Positions 52,628 through 61,382 of a DNA stretch of 64,000 nt are shown here, one piece after another (the stretch's first letter is position 1; every line of letters begins with the position of its first letter). Under the pieces are notes generated by a model. That model ran no database searches and was not told the origin of the DNA. It saw nothing but the letters and a program-made list of their open reading frames with translations. The DNA is from DASUBN01 sp964584665 (GTDB taxonomy: Bacteria > Pseudomonadota > Gammaproteobacteria > Natronospirales > REEB76). The stretch lies in contig CAZPAO010000005.1 of assembly GCA_964584665.1 (NCBI GenBank), forward strand, positions 62,001-126,000, in the 5' to 3' direction. The translations under genes and the position numbers were made by a program.

Positions 52628-53716
52628 TCACCAGATCTCGTTCACTTCCTTGAAGGGGAACTTGAGACCCACGCGGTCCCAGATCTCGGCCACGCGCTTG
52701 ACCACGGGCTCCGCCTGCTTGATCCAGTCCGGATGGCGGTCCTGCTTCGGGAACACCTTGAACTCGTTGGGCTGCTTGCCGCTCTCGAAACGGTTCTGGA
52801 AGCTGCGCGAGACCGCCTCCATCCGCTCCTTGCCGTAGGGCACCAGCGCGATGTTGCGGTTGGCGGAGAGGCCGGTGGTGGCCACGTAGATGTGGTACTG
52901 CTCCCAGTAGTGCAGGTAGGCATCGAAGTAGGGCAGCGCGAACATCTCGTCGTTGTTCATGCCGGTGGTGTAGCTCAGGTCGCGCCGCACCCACTCCTCG
53001 ATGTTGCCGCGCACCTTGAACTTGCCGTCCGCCGGCAGCCCGCCGGACTTCTCATACGCGGATATCGCCGACGTGACGGGGTGGCGCACGGTGAGGATCT
53101 GCTCCACCGATTCGCCCAGGATCTGGTGGAAGAAGCCGCCGGCGTAGGTGCCCTTGAGCAGCTTCTTCGGCACCATGATCTTGCCGTAGTGCGGCTTGTT
53201 CTTGCCGAAGTAGATCTCGACCATGGTGAGGAACTCGGCCATGGTCTGCAGGCTCGCGATCCAGCTGTTGGCGCCCTTCTGGAAGCGGAACGGGCCGGCC
53301 TCGGGGAAGCCGTCGTGCGCGATCACGTTCGGCACCTTGTCCACGTCGTAGCCCAGCGAGCGGTAGGCTTCCATCGTCAGGTAGGAGCCGCCGTTGCGCG
53401 GCACGCCGATGATGTTGATGAAGTGGAACTTGAACTGGATGTTGCGGATCTGCTCGAAGTCGCCCGTGAGCAGCGCCAGGAACAGCTGGTAGGCGCGCGC
53501 CACGTGGCGCTGGCCGGCTTCGCTCGCCATGATGCGCTGCGCGTTCTCCTGGGCCTTCTCCATCACGCGCACGTGGTCGTTGGAGAGTTCCTCGGAGAGC
53601 TGGTCGTGCCAGGCCGCGCCCTCGAAGGGGCGGTTGTCGATGATGTGGGCCAGGAAGTCCACGAACACCGGCGATACCGGCAGTTCCTTGTCCGTCAGTT
53701 TGATTTCAACACCCAT
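52628..53716 (-). CDS. sulfotransferase family protein
   Basis: 362 aa. The PAPS 5'-phosphate loop is IIGVPRNGGSYLTMEA (about residues 101-116) and the 3'-phosphate motif is ILTVRHPVTSAISAYEK (about 211-227), the two signatures of PAPS-dependent sulfotransferases. The N-terminal 95 residues are helical. No signal peptide: cytoplasmic. The acceptor is unknown. TAATAT lies 12 bases before the ATG. The SapC-family gene ends 38 bp upstream on the same strand, which suggests co-transcription. Confidence 0.82.
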   Translation of the reverse strand: MGVEIKLTDKELPVSPVFVDFLAHIIDNRPFEGAAWHDQLSEELSNDHVRVMEKAQENAQRIMASEAGQRHVARAYQLFLALLTGDFEQIRNIQFKFHFINIIGVPRNGGSYLTMEAYRSLGYDVDKVPNVIAHDGFPEAGPFRFQKGANSWIASLQTMAEFLTMVEIYFGKNKPHYGKIMVPKKLLKGTYAGGFFHQILGESVEQILTVRHPVTSAISAYEKSGGLPADGKFKVRGNIEEWVRRDLSYTTGMNNDEMFALPYFDAYLHYWEQYHIYVATTGLSANRNIALVPYGKERMEAVSRSFQNRFESGKQPNEFKVFPKQDRHPDWIKQAEPVVKRVAEIWDRVGLKFPFKEVNEIW

Positions 53717-53754
53717 GGGACTCTCTTTATATTAAGTAGCTGGTTGTGTGGGGA

Positions 53755-54513
53755 TCAGGAGTCGAGGCGGCCGCCCTTGCGGCGGTCGGCGGCCCGGTCC
53801 ATCAGGAACTTGAAGTTGTCGAGCGACATCAGGTGCGCGTAGATGCGCGAGAGTTCGCCGTTCTTCATGAGGCGTTTCACGTCCTTGCCCTGCAGCTCGT
53901 TGAGCTTGTCCTCGTTGATGCGGAACATGCCGCGCAGGCGCATCTCCTGGCCGCCCTTCGGGAAGGCGTGGGCCTCGAAGGGCTCCAGCAGGCCGAACTC
54001 CTTCACCGTCTGGGAGAGGTGCTCGGTGGCGGGGCGCGCGCCTTCCATCTCCGAGATCAGCGTCTGGATCGGCTGGAAGTCGGTGGAAGGGTTACCGGAG
54101 GCGTCGAACACGGCGGCGCTGGACGTTTCCAGGCCGGAGTCGTCCACGCAGATCAGGATGTTGCCGTTCTTGGCTTCCTCGCCGCTGATGCGCACGCCGA
54201 AGAAGGGCCAGCGGCGGACGTAGGCGGGGACATACACGTCCTTCTGCCATTCGCCATCGGCGCCGACGAACAGGTTCTCGTCCTGGTTGAGGCCGGTGAC
54301 CGCGATCGGCATGAACTCGCCGGTCTGCTGGTCCTGGGCGAACACGATCGGGTAATGGCGCGAAGCCTGCACGAACTCGGCGGCCAGCACGTACACGCCC
54401 GTGAGGCCGGCGGCGAACGCGGCGCGGCGGTTGGTGACGACGCCCTTGCCTTTGTGGATCTCTTTATCGAGGGCGACCAGGCCCTTGTAGCCCGGCGGGA
54501 TAGTGATGTTCAT
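53755..54513 (-). CDS. SapC family protein
   Basis: 252 aa from ATG 54513 (AAAGG 12 bases upstream); ATG 54543 would add ten residues. NRRAAFAAGLTGVYVLAAEF, YPIVFAQDQQTGEFMPIAVTGL, YVPAYVRRWPFF and FNKL-like C-terminal helices fit the SapC family, named for a protein of Campylobacter S-layer loci and found widely next to TonB receptors and tryptophan halogenases. Exact function not settled. Precedes the sulfotransferase gene in the same direction. Confidence 0.82.
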   Translation of the reverse strand: MNITIPPGYKGLVALDKEIHKGKGVVTNRRAAFAAGLTGVYVLAAEFVQASRHYPIVFAQDQQTGEFMPIAVTGLNQDENLFVGADGEWQKDVYVPAYVRRWPFFGVRISGEEAKNGNILICVDDSGLETSSAAVFDASGNPSTDFQPIQTLISEMEGARPATEHLSQTVKEFGLLEPFEAHAFPKGGQEMRLRGMFRINEDKLNELQGKDVKRLMKNGELSRIYAHLMSLDNFKFLMDRAADRRKGGRLDS

Positions 54514-54689
54514 GGAGACGTAAGCCTTTGAATGGGAAGACATCGGCACCGTCCGCACACCCCCGTGCGGCGATTTAACCTAGTCTGAAATGGACGCTTA
54601 TTGAGCCACAGGCCCAGCCCCCCTGTCGAGGGGAATCAGGTCGTGAGGAGGTCGCCGGGCAAAACCACGCTTTTGCGCGGCGGCTGGAT

Positions 54690-54711
54690 AAAGGGCCGGT
54701 TCCGGCCCTTT
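54690..54711 (-). terminator. terminator of the sulfatase-to-LysE operon
   Basis: AAAGGGCCGG (54690-54699), 2-base loop, CCGGCCCTTT: a compact 10-bp stem with A/T flanks, ten bases past the LysE stop on the minus strand. Confidence 0.7.
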
Positions 54712-54720
54712 TCGGGCCAT

Positions 54721-55338
54721 TCAGAGTGAGCCGATCAGGCGAACGGCGGTGTATCCGACATATAGGCCGAAGCCCGCCAGCATCAGGACGCTGGCATAAG
54801 CCACCACCAGGGCCGCCCGGGCGGCCCTATGCCCGAGCCAGCGGAAGGCCTCACAGAAGGCCACGCTATAGAGGACGAGGGACAGGAACAGCCCGGCGAT
54901 GCCCGGGGCACCCCAGCTCGTGTAGAGCAGGGCCCCGTTGGCCAGCCACCAGGCCAGGGAGAAGGGACTGGTCAGGACCGTCATGAAGCCGAGCTTCCAG
55001 GATCCGGGGGTAGGGCTCTCCTTTATCCCCCCGCGGGCCGAGCGCCAGGTACCCCAGGCCATCCACAGCAGCAGACCCGCACCGGCGAGGCCCAGTATGC
55101 CGATCCAGCGGGGGTGGCTGCCCAGGAACGCGAGGGCGCCCAGGAGCGAGAGGGAAAGCCAGCAGAGGTCCGCGGTGATGGCGCCGAAGGCGGTATAGAT
55201 CGCTTGCCTGACCCGGCCGTGCAGCGCGGACGAAGCCATGATGGCCATCACCGGTCCCGGCGGCGCGGCGAGGCTCAAGCCCAAGAGCGCGCCCGCGAGC
55301 GCCGCGTGCCAGCCATCGGCCTGGGTGATCGTCTCCAT
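54721..55338 (-). CDS. LysE family exporter
   Basis: 205 aa, six helices. GLSLAAPPGPVMAIMASSAL near residue 20 is the LysE/RhtB signature (xPGP), followed by GRVRQAIYTAFGAITAD. Exports amino acids or similar small molecules. Start ATG 55338 is eight bases after the YidC-like gene stop; no strong ribosome site, so coupling is likely. Confidence 0.82.
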   Translation of the reverse strand: METITQADGWHAALAGALLGLSLAAPPGPVMAIMASSALHGRVRQAIYTAFGAITADLCWLSLSLLGALAFLGSHPRWIGILGLAGAGLLLWMAWGTWRSARGGIKESPTPGSWKLGFMTVLTSPFSLAWWLANGALLYTSWGAPGIAGLFLSLVLYSVAFCEAFRWLGHRAARAALVVAYASVLMLAGFGLYVGYTAVRLIGSL

Positions 55339-55346
55339 CGGCGTGG

Positions 55347-56153
55347 TCAGCCGGCCGGCGCGGGCGCCTGCCGTGCCGCCAGCCGCTGCTGGACGACATG
55401 CAGCAGGTTGGCGCTGATCCAATAGAGCACGAGGCCGGCCGGGAAGGAATAGAACAGCACGAAGAACACCGCCGCCATGGCGCCGGTGATGAGCAGCCGC
55501 TTGCGGCGGCCGCTGTCCTGCTGATGCTCACCGGGCACCGAGAGGGCAGAGAGCATGATGGTGGCGGTCAGCAGGAACGGCAACAGGTTGAAGGCGTCAC
55601 CGAACCAGGGCAGTGACGCCCCCAGGCCGAACAGCCGATCCGGCTGCGACAGGTCGGTGATCCACAGGAAGCGCGCGCCGTGAAGGTCGGGGGTCTGGCG
55701 CAGGATCTGGAACAGCGCGATGAACACCGGCAGCTGCAGCAGCACGATTAGCAGCGGCTTCACTCCCGCCATGGGACTGACCCCGTGCTCCTCGTACAGC
55801 GCGATGATGCGCTCGCTCTGCTCGCCGCCCTTGTACTCCCGCTTGATCTCGCGCAGCGTCGGCTCGAGCTTCTGCTGCGCCTCGTTGAAGCGCTTCTGTT
55901 CGGCGAGCGCGCGCCGCGCGAAGGGATAGGTGAAGAGCCGCACCAGCACCGCCACCAGGATGATGGCCGCGCCCCAGCTGTGGGTGAGCGCCGCCAGCCA
56001 CTGCAGCAGGTCCAGCAGCCAGAAACAGAGCGTGCGCATCCAGCCCCACAAGCCGGAGAACATCTCGGTCTGTTCCGGGGCGGACGCTGCGGCCCGCACC
56101 GGCGCGGTGCAGCTCAAGAGCAGGCTCGCGAGCAGCAGCTGGCGCAATTTCAT
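55347..56153 (-). CDS. short YidC/Oxa1-family membrane insertase paralogue
   Basis: 268 aa. A signal-like N-terminus (to about residue 22) and five helices carrying the Oxa1 core: VLVRLFTYPFARRALAEQ with the conserved groove Arg, the charged cytoplasmic hairpin (QQKLEPTLREIKREYKGGEQ), and FPAGLVLYWISANLLHVVQQ. It lacks the large periplasmic P1 domain of proteobacterial YidC, so it resembles Gram-positive YidC or chloroplast Alb3. It is a second, specialised copy in a glycan/phosphatase operon; it may insert a partner from the same operon. Confidence 0.85.
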   Translation of the reverse strand: MKLRQLLLASLLLSCTAPVRAAASAPEQTEMFSGLWGWMRTLCFWLLDLLQWLAALTHSWGAAIILVAVLVRLFTYPFARRALAEQKRFNEAQQKLEPTLREIKREYKGGEQSERIIALYEEHGVSPMAGVKPLLIVLLQLPVFIALFQILRQTPDLHGARFLWITDLSQPDRLFGLGASLPWFGDAFNLLPFLLTATIMLSALSVPGEHQQDSGRRKRLLITGAMAAVFFVLFYSFPAGLVLYWISANLLHVVQQRLAARQAPAPAG

Positions 56154-56166
56154 CGCGCGGCCGTCC

Positions 56167-56394
56167 TCACTTTTTCGCGGGCGGCTGTTTCTGGATCAGG
56201 GTGCGCTTGCGGATGCCGAGCAGCACCAGCAGGCGGTGCCACCAGAGCTTGGCGGTGAGCGCCACGGCGGCGATCGCCGCCAGCAGGCCTTGCAGCACCA
56301 TGCTGCCGGAACCCGGGTCGATGTAGGCCTGGGCCGGCGTCGCGAGGACGGCGAAGAGGATGGATGCGATGAGCAGGCGGCTGAGTATGGGCAC
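56167..56394 (-). CDS. YIDPGSGS-motif small membrane protein
   Basis: 75 aa from GTG 56394. Signal-like helix, cleavage near AQA, then YIDPGSGSMVLQGLLAAIAAV and a second helix with LTAKLWWHRL, ending in a basic tail. The YIDPG(T/S)GS...LQ...K.W pattern is a small family I know from loci with sulfatase-type phosphatases and methyltransferases. Function unknown. Lies 16 bp after the methyltransferase stop and 13 bp before the YidC-like gene. Confidence 0.75.
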   Translation of the reverse strand: MPILSRLLIASILFAVLATPAQAYIDPGSGSMVLQGLLAAIAAVALTAKLWWHRLLVLLGIRKRTLIQKQPPAKK

Positions 56395-56410
56395 GATGGT
56401 CTCCGGTGTA

Positions 56411-57826
56411 TCAGATGTTGGATTTGCTGCGCATGAGGTAGAGCGTCCGTTCTGAGCCACGCACGTCCTCTGTGCGCACGAGTTCGAAATGGCGGGAGAA
56501 GGCGGCCTCGAAACCGGCCCGGGTATAGTCCGGGAACACGTCTTCCCGTGCGCTCAGGAGCCGCTGCACCTGGCTGTCGGCCTTGGGCACGAACTCGATG
56601 ATGAGGTGGCGGCTCAGGCTTGCCAGGAACGCCGCCACCTTCGGCAGCGGCACGTTGTTGGAGATGGCGATGTGGTGGATGAGCGCCAGCGCCATGGCGC
56701 AGTCCACCGGAGCGCGCCGTTGCAGCGAGTCGCGCTCGGTGCCGTCCCAGCCCAGGCCCGGGCTCGGATTGGTGACGTCGAGCAGGAGCGGCAGCAGCCG
56801 GCGCTCGCCTTCGGTCCTGACGCGGCGGTAGTTGATCTCCACCGCGGCCTGATCGATGTCGAAGGCGATGGTCTCCGCGCCGGCCTCGGCGGCGAGCCGG
56901 CTGAACACGCCGGTGTTCGCGCCGAGATCCCAGACCCGCGCCGGCTTGGTCGCGGCCAGGTATCCCGCGACCAGCGTCTGCTTGTGCTCGAAGGCCGCGT
57001 CCGTGTAGTTCGTGGCCTGGTAGTACTCGGCCCATTCCGTGCCGGTCGGTTCCCAGGCCAGTTTCGCCACGAGGTTGCGCAGGCCCTGCAGCAGGCCGGT
57101 CAGGCCGAGCCGGCTCACCTTGACGCTGCGCTTCGCGCGCGTGCCGTCGGTGGCCGAGTGCGCGCGTTGGGTGCGTGCGTGCAGGTGGATGTGCATGCCG
57201 AGGCCGAGTTGCCAGCACGTCCCGCGTGGCAGCAGCCGGCTCGCGAGATCGAGCGGCACGCCGTCTATATACACCTTCAACAACTGGTTGAGCCGGACAT
57301 CGGTCTTCGCCATCAGCGCCAGGGGCGCCAGGAAGTGCTGGCAGAACTGTCGGTAGGCGACCCAGGGCCGGCCTTCCGCGTAAGCCTCGAACGAGAGCGT
57401 GTCTATGAGCAGTGGCCGCCCATGGCGGAACTGCACGTTGTAGGCGGAAGCATCCTTCAGTGACAGGTCGTGCTCCATGGCCAGCAGCTGCGCGTCGAGC
57501 GTCAGCAGGGCCGCGTCCTTGAGCTGGCTGAAGGCCCATTCGTAAGGGTAGGAGATGAAGGGGATAGGCTCGGGACGCAGCACCTTGTAGGCGGTGTCCG
57601 CCGTTGCCGGCGCGACGGCGCATTCCTCGTGGGGCACCAGCCAGCCGCGGCCGATGAGTTCGGCGTAGAGGCCGGAGCCCATGAGCTTGTCATAGTCAGC
57701 ACGGCCGGCCTGGTTCACCTGCCGGTAGAGCGTGCCTTCGCGCAGGAACACGAAGCCCGCGGGATCGCGGAACGATGCCGGCGAGAGGGCGGTACCGGCC
57801 ATGCCTGTGTCAGGTGCCTTGGTCAA
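56411..57826 (-). CDS. NoeA-like protein: kinase-like N-terminus fused to SAM methyltransferase
   Basis: 471 aa. The N-terminal half contains EHDLSLKDASAYNVQF (about residues 117-132) and LLIDTLSFE, spaced like the catalytic loop and metal-binding Asp of aminoglycoside/choline kinase-type folds. The C-terminal half is a class I methyltransferase with motif I ARVWDLGANTGVFSRLA (about 291-307), acidic residue in IAFDIDQ, and LALIHHIAISNNVPL. Similar architecture is seen in NoeA-like nodulation proteins. The start overlaps the sulfatase gene by 17 bases. Substrate unknown, probably a surface glycan or lipid. Confidence 0.78.
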   Translation of the reverse strand: MTKAPDTGMAGTALSPASFRDPAGFVFLREGTLYRQVNQAGRADYDKLMGSGLYAELIGRGWLVPHEECAVAPATADTAYKVLRPEPIPFISYPYEWAFSQLKDAALLTLDAQLLAMEHDLSLKDASAYNVQFRHGRPLLIDTLSFEAYAEGRPWVAYRQFCQHFLAPLALMAKTDVRLNQLLKVYIDGVPLDLASRLLPRGTCWQLGLGMHIHLHARTQRAHSATDGTRAKRSVKVSRLGLTGLLQGLRNLVAKLAWEPTGTEWAEYYQATNYTDAAFEHKQTLVAGYLAATKPARVWDLGANTGVFSRLAAEAGAETIAFDIDQAAVEINYRRVRTEGERRLLPLLLDVTNPSPGLGWDGTERDSLQRRAPVDCAMALALIHHIAISNNVPLPKVAAFLASLSRHLIIEFVPKADSQVQRLLSAREDVFPDYTRAGFEAAFSRHFELVRTEDVRGSERTLYLMRSKSNI

Positions 57827-59714
57827 AGTTGAATCCCCGTTGCTCGAGATAGCGATGCATCATGGAGCCCGCTTCCTGCTCCTCCGGCCAGTCGCCTTGG
57901 CTGCAGGGTGAGGCGGCCAGCGGTGCGCCGGGAGGCGCGCGCATCTTGTTGTCGAAGGCCCCGACCGCGCCGGACGTGACGTTGCCGGTGTGGGTGTTCA
58001 TCAGGTACCAGCGGTCGCAGACCACCATGCCGAGGGTCTCCAGGCCGTAAGACGGCGGACCGACGTCCACTGCGCGCGCCAGCCACGAGTCCTGCTCGGT
58101 ACTCACATGGACGCGGCCGATCTGGAAGATGGTATAGACCGGCCGGGCCGGTGGCAGTCTGTCATGCAGCAGGGACTGGCCTTCCATCCACTTGGGCACG
58201 TCCACCTTCAGGTAGTCGAGGATGGTGGGCGCCACGTCCAGCAGCTGGGTGGTCTCGGCGATGTGGCCCTTATGGGCCCCGCCGGGGAACAGGAACACCA
58301 GCGGCACCGGTGAACGGAAATCCCAGCCCTTGTCGTGGTCGGAGGTGAAGACCACCAGGGTGTTGTCCAGCAGACCTTGCTGCTTGAGCAGATCCATCAT
58401 CTGGCCGAAGTACCCATCCGCTCTCAGGACGGTGTCATCGAAGCCGGCGGACTTCCGTTGCGCACGCGTGCGCTTGTTGCTCCGCAGGAAATGCATCTCG
58501 TGGGCACTCAACTGGAACTTGCAGCAATGCGTGTCAAGGAGATGTATGTGGATGAAGAAGGGTTGCTGGGTGTTTTGGATGAAGTCGAACACCCGTTGCA
58601 TCCTGACGTCATCGGAGGTGCCGTTGACCCTGGCCATGTCTTCCCGTGAGGTGACGTCGGCGAAGCCGCTGACCATCCGCCTGATGAACAGCAGTTGGCC
58701 GATCCTGTCCGACAGCCGGTCGTAGAGCTGTCCGTCCAGTTCCAAGGGTCCCTGCAGGGCGAACGAGAGTTGGTTGGACGGCAGCCATTGGACAGTGCGT
58801 CCGTTCGCCCTGTCGAAGGATTCCTGCCAGTTCAGGTCCGCGCCATCGGCGTAGTAACGCACCGTCTCCTGCAGGCTCCGGTAGCCCAGCTTGCGCAGTA
58901 TCCGCGGCAGGTGCTGGTAGGCATCCTTGCCCTTGAGGGTGTGCGGCGGCAACAGCAGCTTGGTGGTGGCCGGGTGCTTGCCGGTCATCATCGAGGAGAG
59001 GGAGCCGGTCGTCATCACCGAGTTGGTGAAAGCATGGTCTGCCACCAGCGCCCGGCCCATGTAGGCGTCCAGGTTCGGCGTGGTCTCATTCGTATAACCG
59101 TAGGCCGACATGTGGTCGGCGGTCACGCCGTCGGAGGCGAACATGATGATGTTGGGCAGCCGCGGCCCGTCCCAGGCGCTGTGGTATTCGGCTTCGCTGT
59201 AGGCCGCACTGGCGTGCATGAGCCAGAGCAGGGCGGCGCCGGACATGAGCACCAGGGCGCCCGCGAAGACCGGCTTATGCCGCAGCGGCACCGGTTGGCG
59301 GCGCAGATGCAGGATGAACACCAGCAGCCCGAACAGCCAATAGAGCGGCGCGGTGTAGACCGTGGTGGAGACGATGCCCCAGCCGAACATGGTGTAGGTG
59401 AAGTTGTCCACCAGCATCAAGGCGATGGCCGCCGTGATCAGGGCCGGCGTGATCCGTAGCAGCAGTTCGGCCCGGCCGTCCAAGCGAGAGGAGCGGGAGA
59501 CGGCGAAGGCCGCCATGCAGCACAAGGCATGCAGCGCCAGGGCGACGAGCACGAACGGGAGCGCGCCCGCTAGCAGGATGTTGAGACGGTCCGCGGGTGA
59601 CCAGGTGCTGAGGAAGGAGGGCTTGGTGACGAAGAACAGCCATTCCAGCGCGACGTACGCATAGACGTACAGCACCGTCCTGCCGCTGGAACGGATGTAG
59701 TCGGCCCCCGTCAT
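57810..59714 (-). CDS. membrane-anchored sulfatase/alkaline-phosphatase-superfamily enzyme
   Basis: 634 aa. Five N-terminal helices (about residues 12-170), then a periplasmic alkaline-phosphatase-superfamily domain: first metal Asp in IIMFASDGVTADHMSAYGY (about 188-206), nucleophile Thr in SVMTTGSLSSMMTG, and second metal site FTSDHDKGW. This is the layout of phosphoethanolamine or glycerol-phosphate transferases and related LTA-synthase-like enzymes, so it may modify lipid A or a capsule. First gene of the operon that runs to LysE. A TATGAT box lies about 40 bases upstream of the ATG. Confidence 0.85.
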   Translation of the reverse strand: MTGADYIRSSGRTVLYVYAYVALEWLFFVTKPSFLSTWSPADRLNILLAGALPFVLVALALHALCCMAAFAVSRSSRLDGRAELLLRITPALITAAIALMLVDNFTYTMFGWGIVSTTVYTAPLYWLFGLLVFILHLRRQPVPLRHKPVFAGALVLMSGAALLWLMHASAAYSEAEYHSAWDGPRLPNIIMFASDGVTADHMSAYGYTNETTPNLDAYMGRALVADHAFTNSVMTTGSLSSMMTGKHPATTKLLLPPHTLKGKDAYQHLPRILRKLGYRSLQETVRYYADGADLNWQESFDRANGRTVQWLPSNQLSFALQGPLELDGQLYDRLSDRIGQLLFIRRMVSGFADVTSREDMARVNGTSDDVRMQRVFDFIQNTQQPFFIHIHLLDTHCCKFQLSAHEMHFLRSNKRTRAQRKSAGFDDTVLRADGYFGQMMDLLKQQGLLDNTLVVFTSDHDKGWDFRSPVPLVFLFPGGAHKGHIAETTQLLDVAPTILDYLKVDVPKWMEGQSLLHDRLPPARPVYTIFQIGRVHVSTEQDSWLARAVDVGPPSYGLETLGMVVCDRWYLMNTHTGNVTSGAVGAFDNKMRAPPGAPLAASPCSQGDWPEEQEAGSMMHRYLEQRGFNFDQGT

Positions 59715-59816
59715 CCCCGGATCATCCCCGCGCGCGAAAAAACCACGCAGGGTATCATACTTGCATTACACCATTATGTAATCCAGGGAACCCAGACCGA
59801 CCGAGGCTATACCCCG

Positions 59817-60737
59817 TCAGTGCCCGGAGCCGGCGTACTTGAGTTCGCCGGCGGTGATGGCTATCGGCAGCCGGTTCTGGGGCGGCGGCAGCGGGCAGGT
59901 GGCGTAGGGGCTGAAGGCGCAGGGCGGGTTGTAGGACTTGTTGAAGTCCAGCACCGTCACGCCGTTCACCGCGGGCTTGGTGTAGAGGAAGCGACCGGCG
60001 CCGTAGGTCTGCTTGCCGCTGGTGGCGTCGGCGAACATCACGAAGTAATCCGTCTCGCCCTCCTCCAGCACCGCGTCCAGCCGGTACTCCTGCCCGTCCT
60101 TCTCGAACACCAGCGCGCCGGGCGAAGGCATGTCCTCTTCCATGCCGAGGATGTTGATGATGAGTACCTGCTTCATGGGCGTGTAGGGCACGAAGCGCGC
60201 CTCGAAGCGCCAGTCCTGGCTCACCGGGAAATGCTCGAGACCCTTGAAGTGCACGCGCGCGTCCGCCTGCACGTCCTTGACGCGCACGCCGTAGCGGTCC
60301 ACGCGCTTTATGGCGTAGAAGCTGATGCTGCCCACCGTGAGCGTGGTGGGGTCGCCGGCGCCCGCGTCGGCATCCGTGACGAGCCTCAGGGTCGTGACCG
60401 GCTTGCCGCCGCTCGTGACATGCGCGCCCTTGGCGGCGGTGAAGCTGATGCCCTTGCCGTCGAAGTCGAAATGTCCGAGGTGCGCCGGGAAGCCGGCGGC
60501 CGTGAGCTGCAGCGCGTTGTCGGCGGCGCTGCCGAAGCTGTTGGCGCCGGGCTTCAGCCAGTAGAGCCCCACGAGCGTGGTCCAGCCGTCGGGGCCGGTG
60601 AGGCGGCTCAAGCGTCCGGCGCGCCAGTCGTCGATGTCTTTCTGATAGACCACGGGATCCACCTGGGGTGCATGCCGGCCGCAGGCAGCGAGCAGGAGCG
60701 CGCAGGCGGCGGCGGAGAAGAGGGCTTTCTTGAGCAT
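59817..60737 (-). CDS. DUF1684 lipoprotein
   Basis: 306 aa. Lipobox LLLAAC (Cys19). The family hallmarks are GWTTLVGLYWLKPGANSFGS near residue 50 and the C-terminal LDFNKSYNPPCAFSPYATC, where the two Cys and the Pro are conserved in DUF1684. Periplasmic face, function unknown. TAGACT six bases before the ATG suggests a leaderless transcript. Confidence 0.85.
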   Translation of the reverse strand: MLKKALFSAAACALLLAACGRHAPQVDPVVYQKDIDDWRAGRLSRLTGPDGWTTLVGLYWLKPGANSFGSAADNALQLTAAGFPAHLGHFDFDGKGISFTAAKGAHVTSGGKPVTTLRLVTDADAGAGDPTTLTVGSISFYAIKRVDRYGVRVKDVQADARVHFKGLEHFPVSQDWRFEARFVPYTPMKQVLIINILGMEEDMPSPGALVFEKDGQEYRLDAVLEEGETDYFVMFADATSGKQTYGAGRFLYTKPAVNGVTVLDFNKSYNPPCAFSPYATCPLPPPQNRLPIAITAGELKYAGSGH

Positions 60738-60743
60738 GGGGAG

Positions 60744-60749
60744 AGTCTA
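60744..60749 (-). promoter_or_regulatory. -10 box TAGACT, six bases before the DUF1684 ATG
   Basis: TAGACT, CTCCCC, ATG on the minus strand; leaderless layout. Confidence 0.5.
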
Positions 60750-60798
60750 GCAAAAGGCTGGGACAGGTTGAGACAGGCCCCGGAGGCCTCAAGTTCCG

Positions 60799-61359
60799 TC
60801 AGGTCTCATGGTACGTCCAATGCCAGGGCTCGTAGTTGATGCCGTGGGGATTGCCCCTGGGATATGAGAGATGGAAGCCGTACTCGCCCGCGTGCTGCAC
60901 CAGCCAGGCGAAGGCAGCGGTGGTCTCGAAGCCCTGTTCCAGCGGAGGCATGTCGGACGTGGTGAGGTCCAGCGTGCGGCCGGTGTGGTGCTCGCTGTAG
61001 CCGGGGGCCGCGTTGATCTTGAGTATCTCGGCTATATCCATGCCCCGGTCCAGCTTGCGCTGGATGAGCGCGCACTGGTACGCGACGCTGCGGAAGGCGG
61101 ACACCACCATGATCTGCACGCCGTCGGCCGCCGCTGCCGCCTGCATGCGCCGCCAGGCCGCCGCCGCCTTCGGCGTCAGCTGCTGTTCGCGGCCGAGCAC
61201 ATCCGCGCCGATGCTCACGAGTTCGCTGGCTTCCTCACAGAGCGCGAGCTTGCGGCTCGCGGCGTAGTCGGCGGGGATGCCGAACTCCGCGTGGCGCGCG
61301 GCGATGCTGTCCCGGTACGCGGAGGTCAGCAGGTTCGGGGTGGCGGAGGCGGTGTTCAC
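60799..61359 (-). CDS. VanY-like D-Ala-D-Ala carboxypeptidase
   Basis: 186 aa from GTG 61359; no good ribosome site, and the longer frame upstream is antisense-like to the cytochrome gene. Zinc-peptidase motifs of the LAS/VanY family are complete: MVVSAFRSVAYQ, YSEHHTGRTLDL (His and Asp ligands) and NYEPWHWTY (third ligand His). No signal peptide seen, which leaves location open. Trims peptidoglycan stem peptides. Just 23 bp after the cytochrome b561 gene. Confidence 0.85.
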   Translation of the reverse strand: MNTASATPNLLTSAYRDSIAARHAEFGIPADYAASRKLALCEEASELVSIGADVLGREQQLTPKAAAAWRRMQAAAAADGVQIMVVSAFRSVAYQCALIQRKLDRGMDIAEILKINAAPGYSEHHTGRTLDLTTSDMPPLEQGFETTAAFAWLVQHAGEYGFHLSYPRGNPHGINYEPWHWTYHET

Positions 61360-61382
61360 GTCGGGCTGAGTATAGGCGCGGT

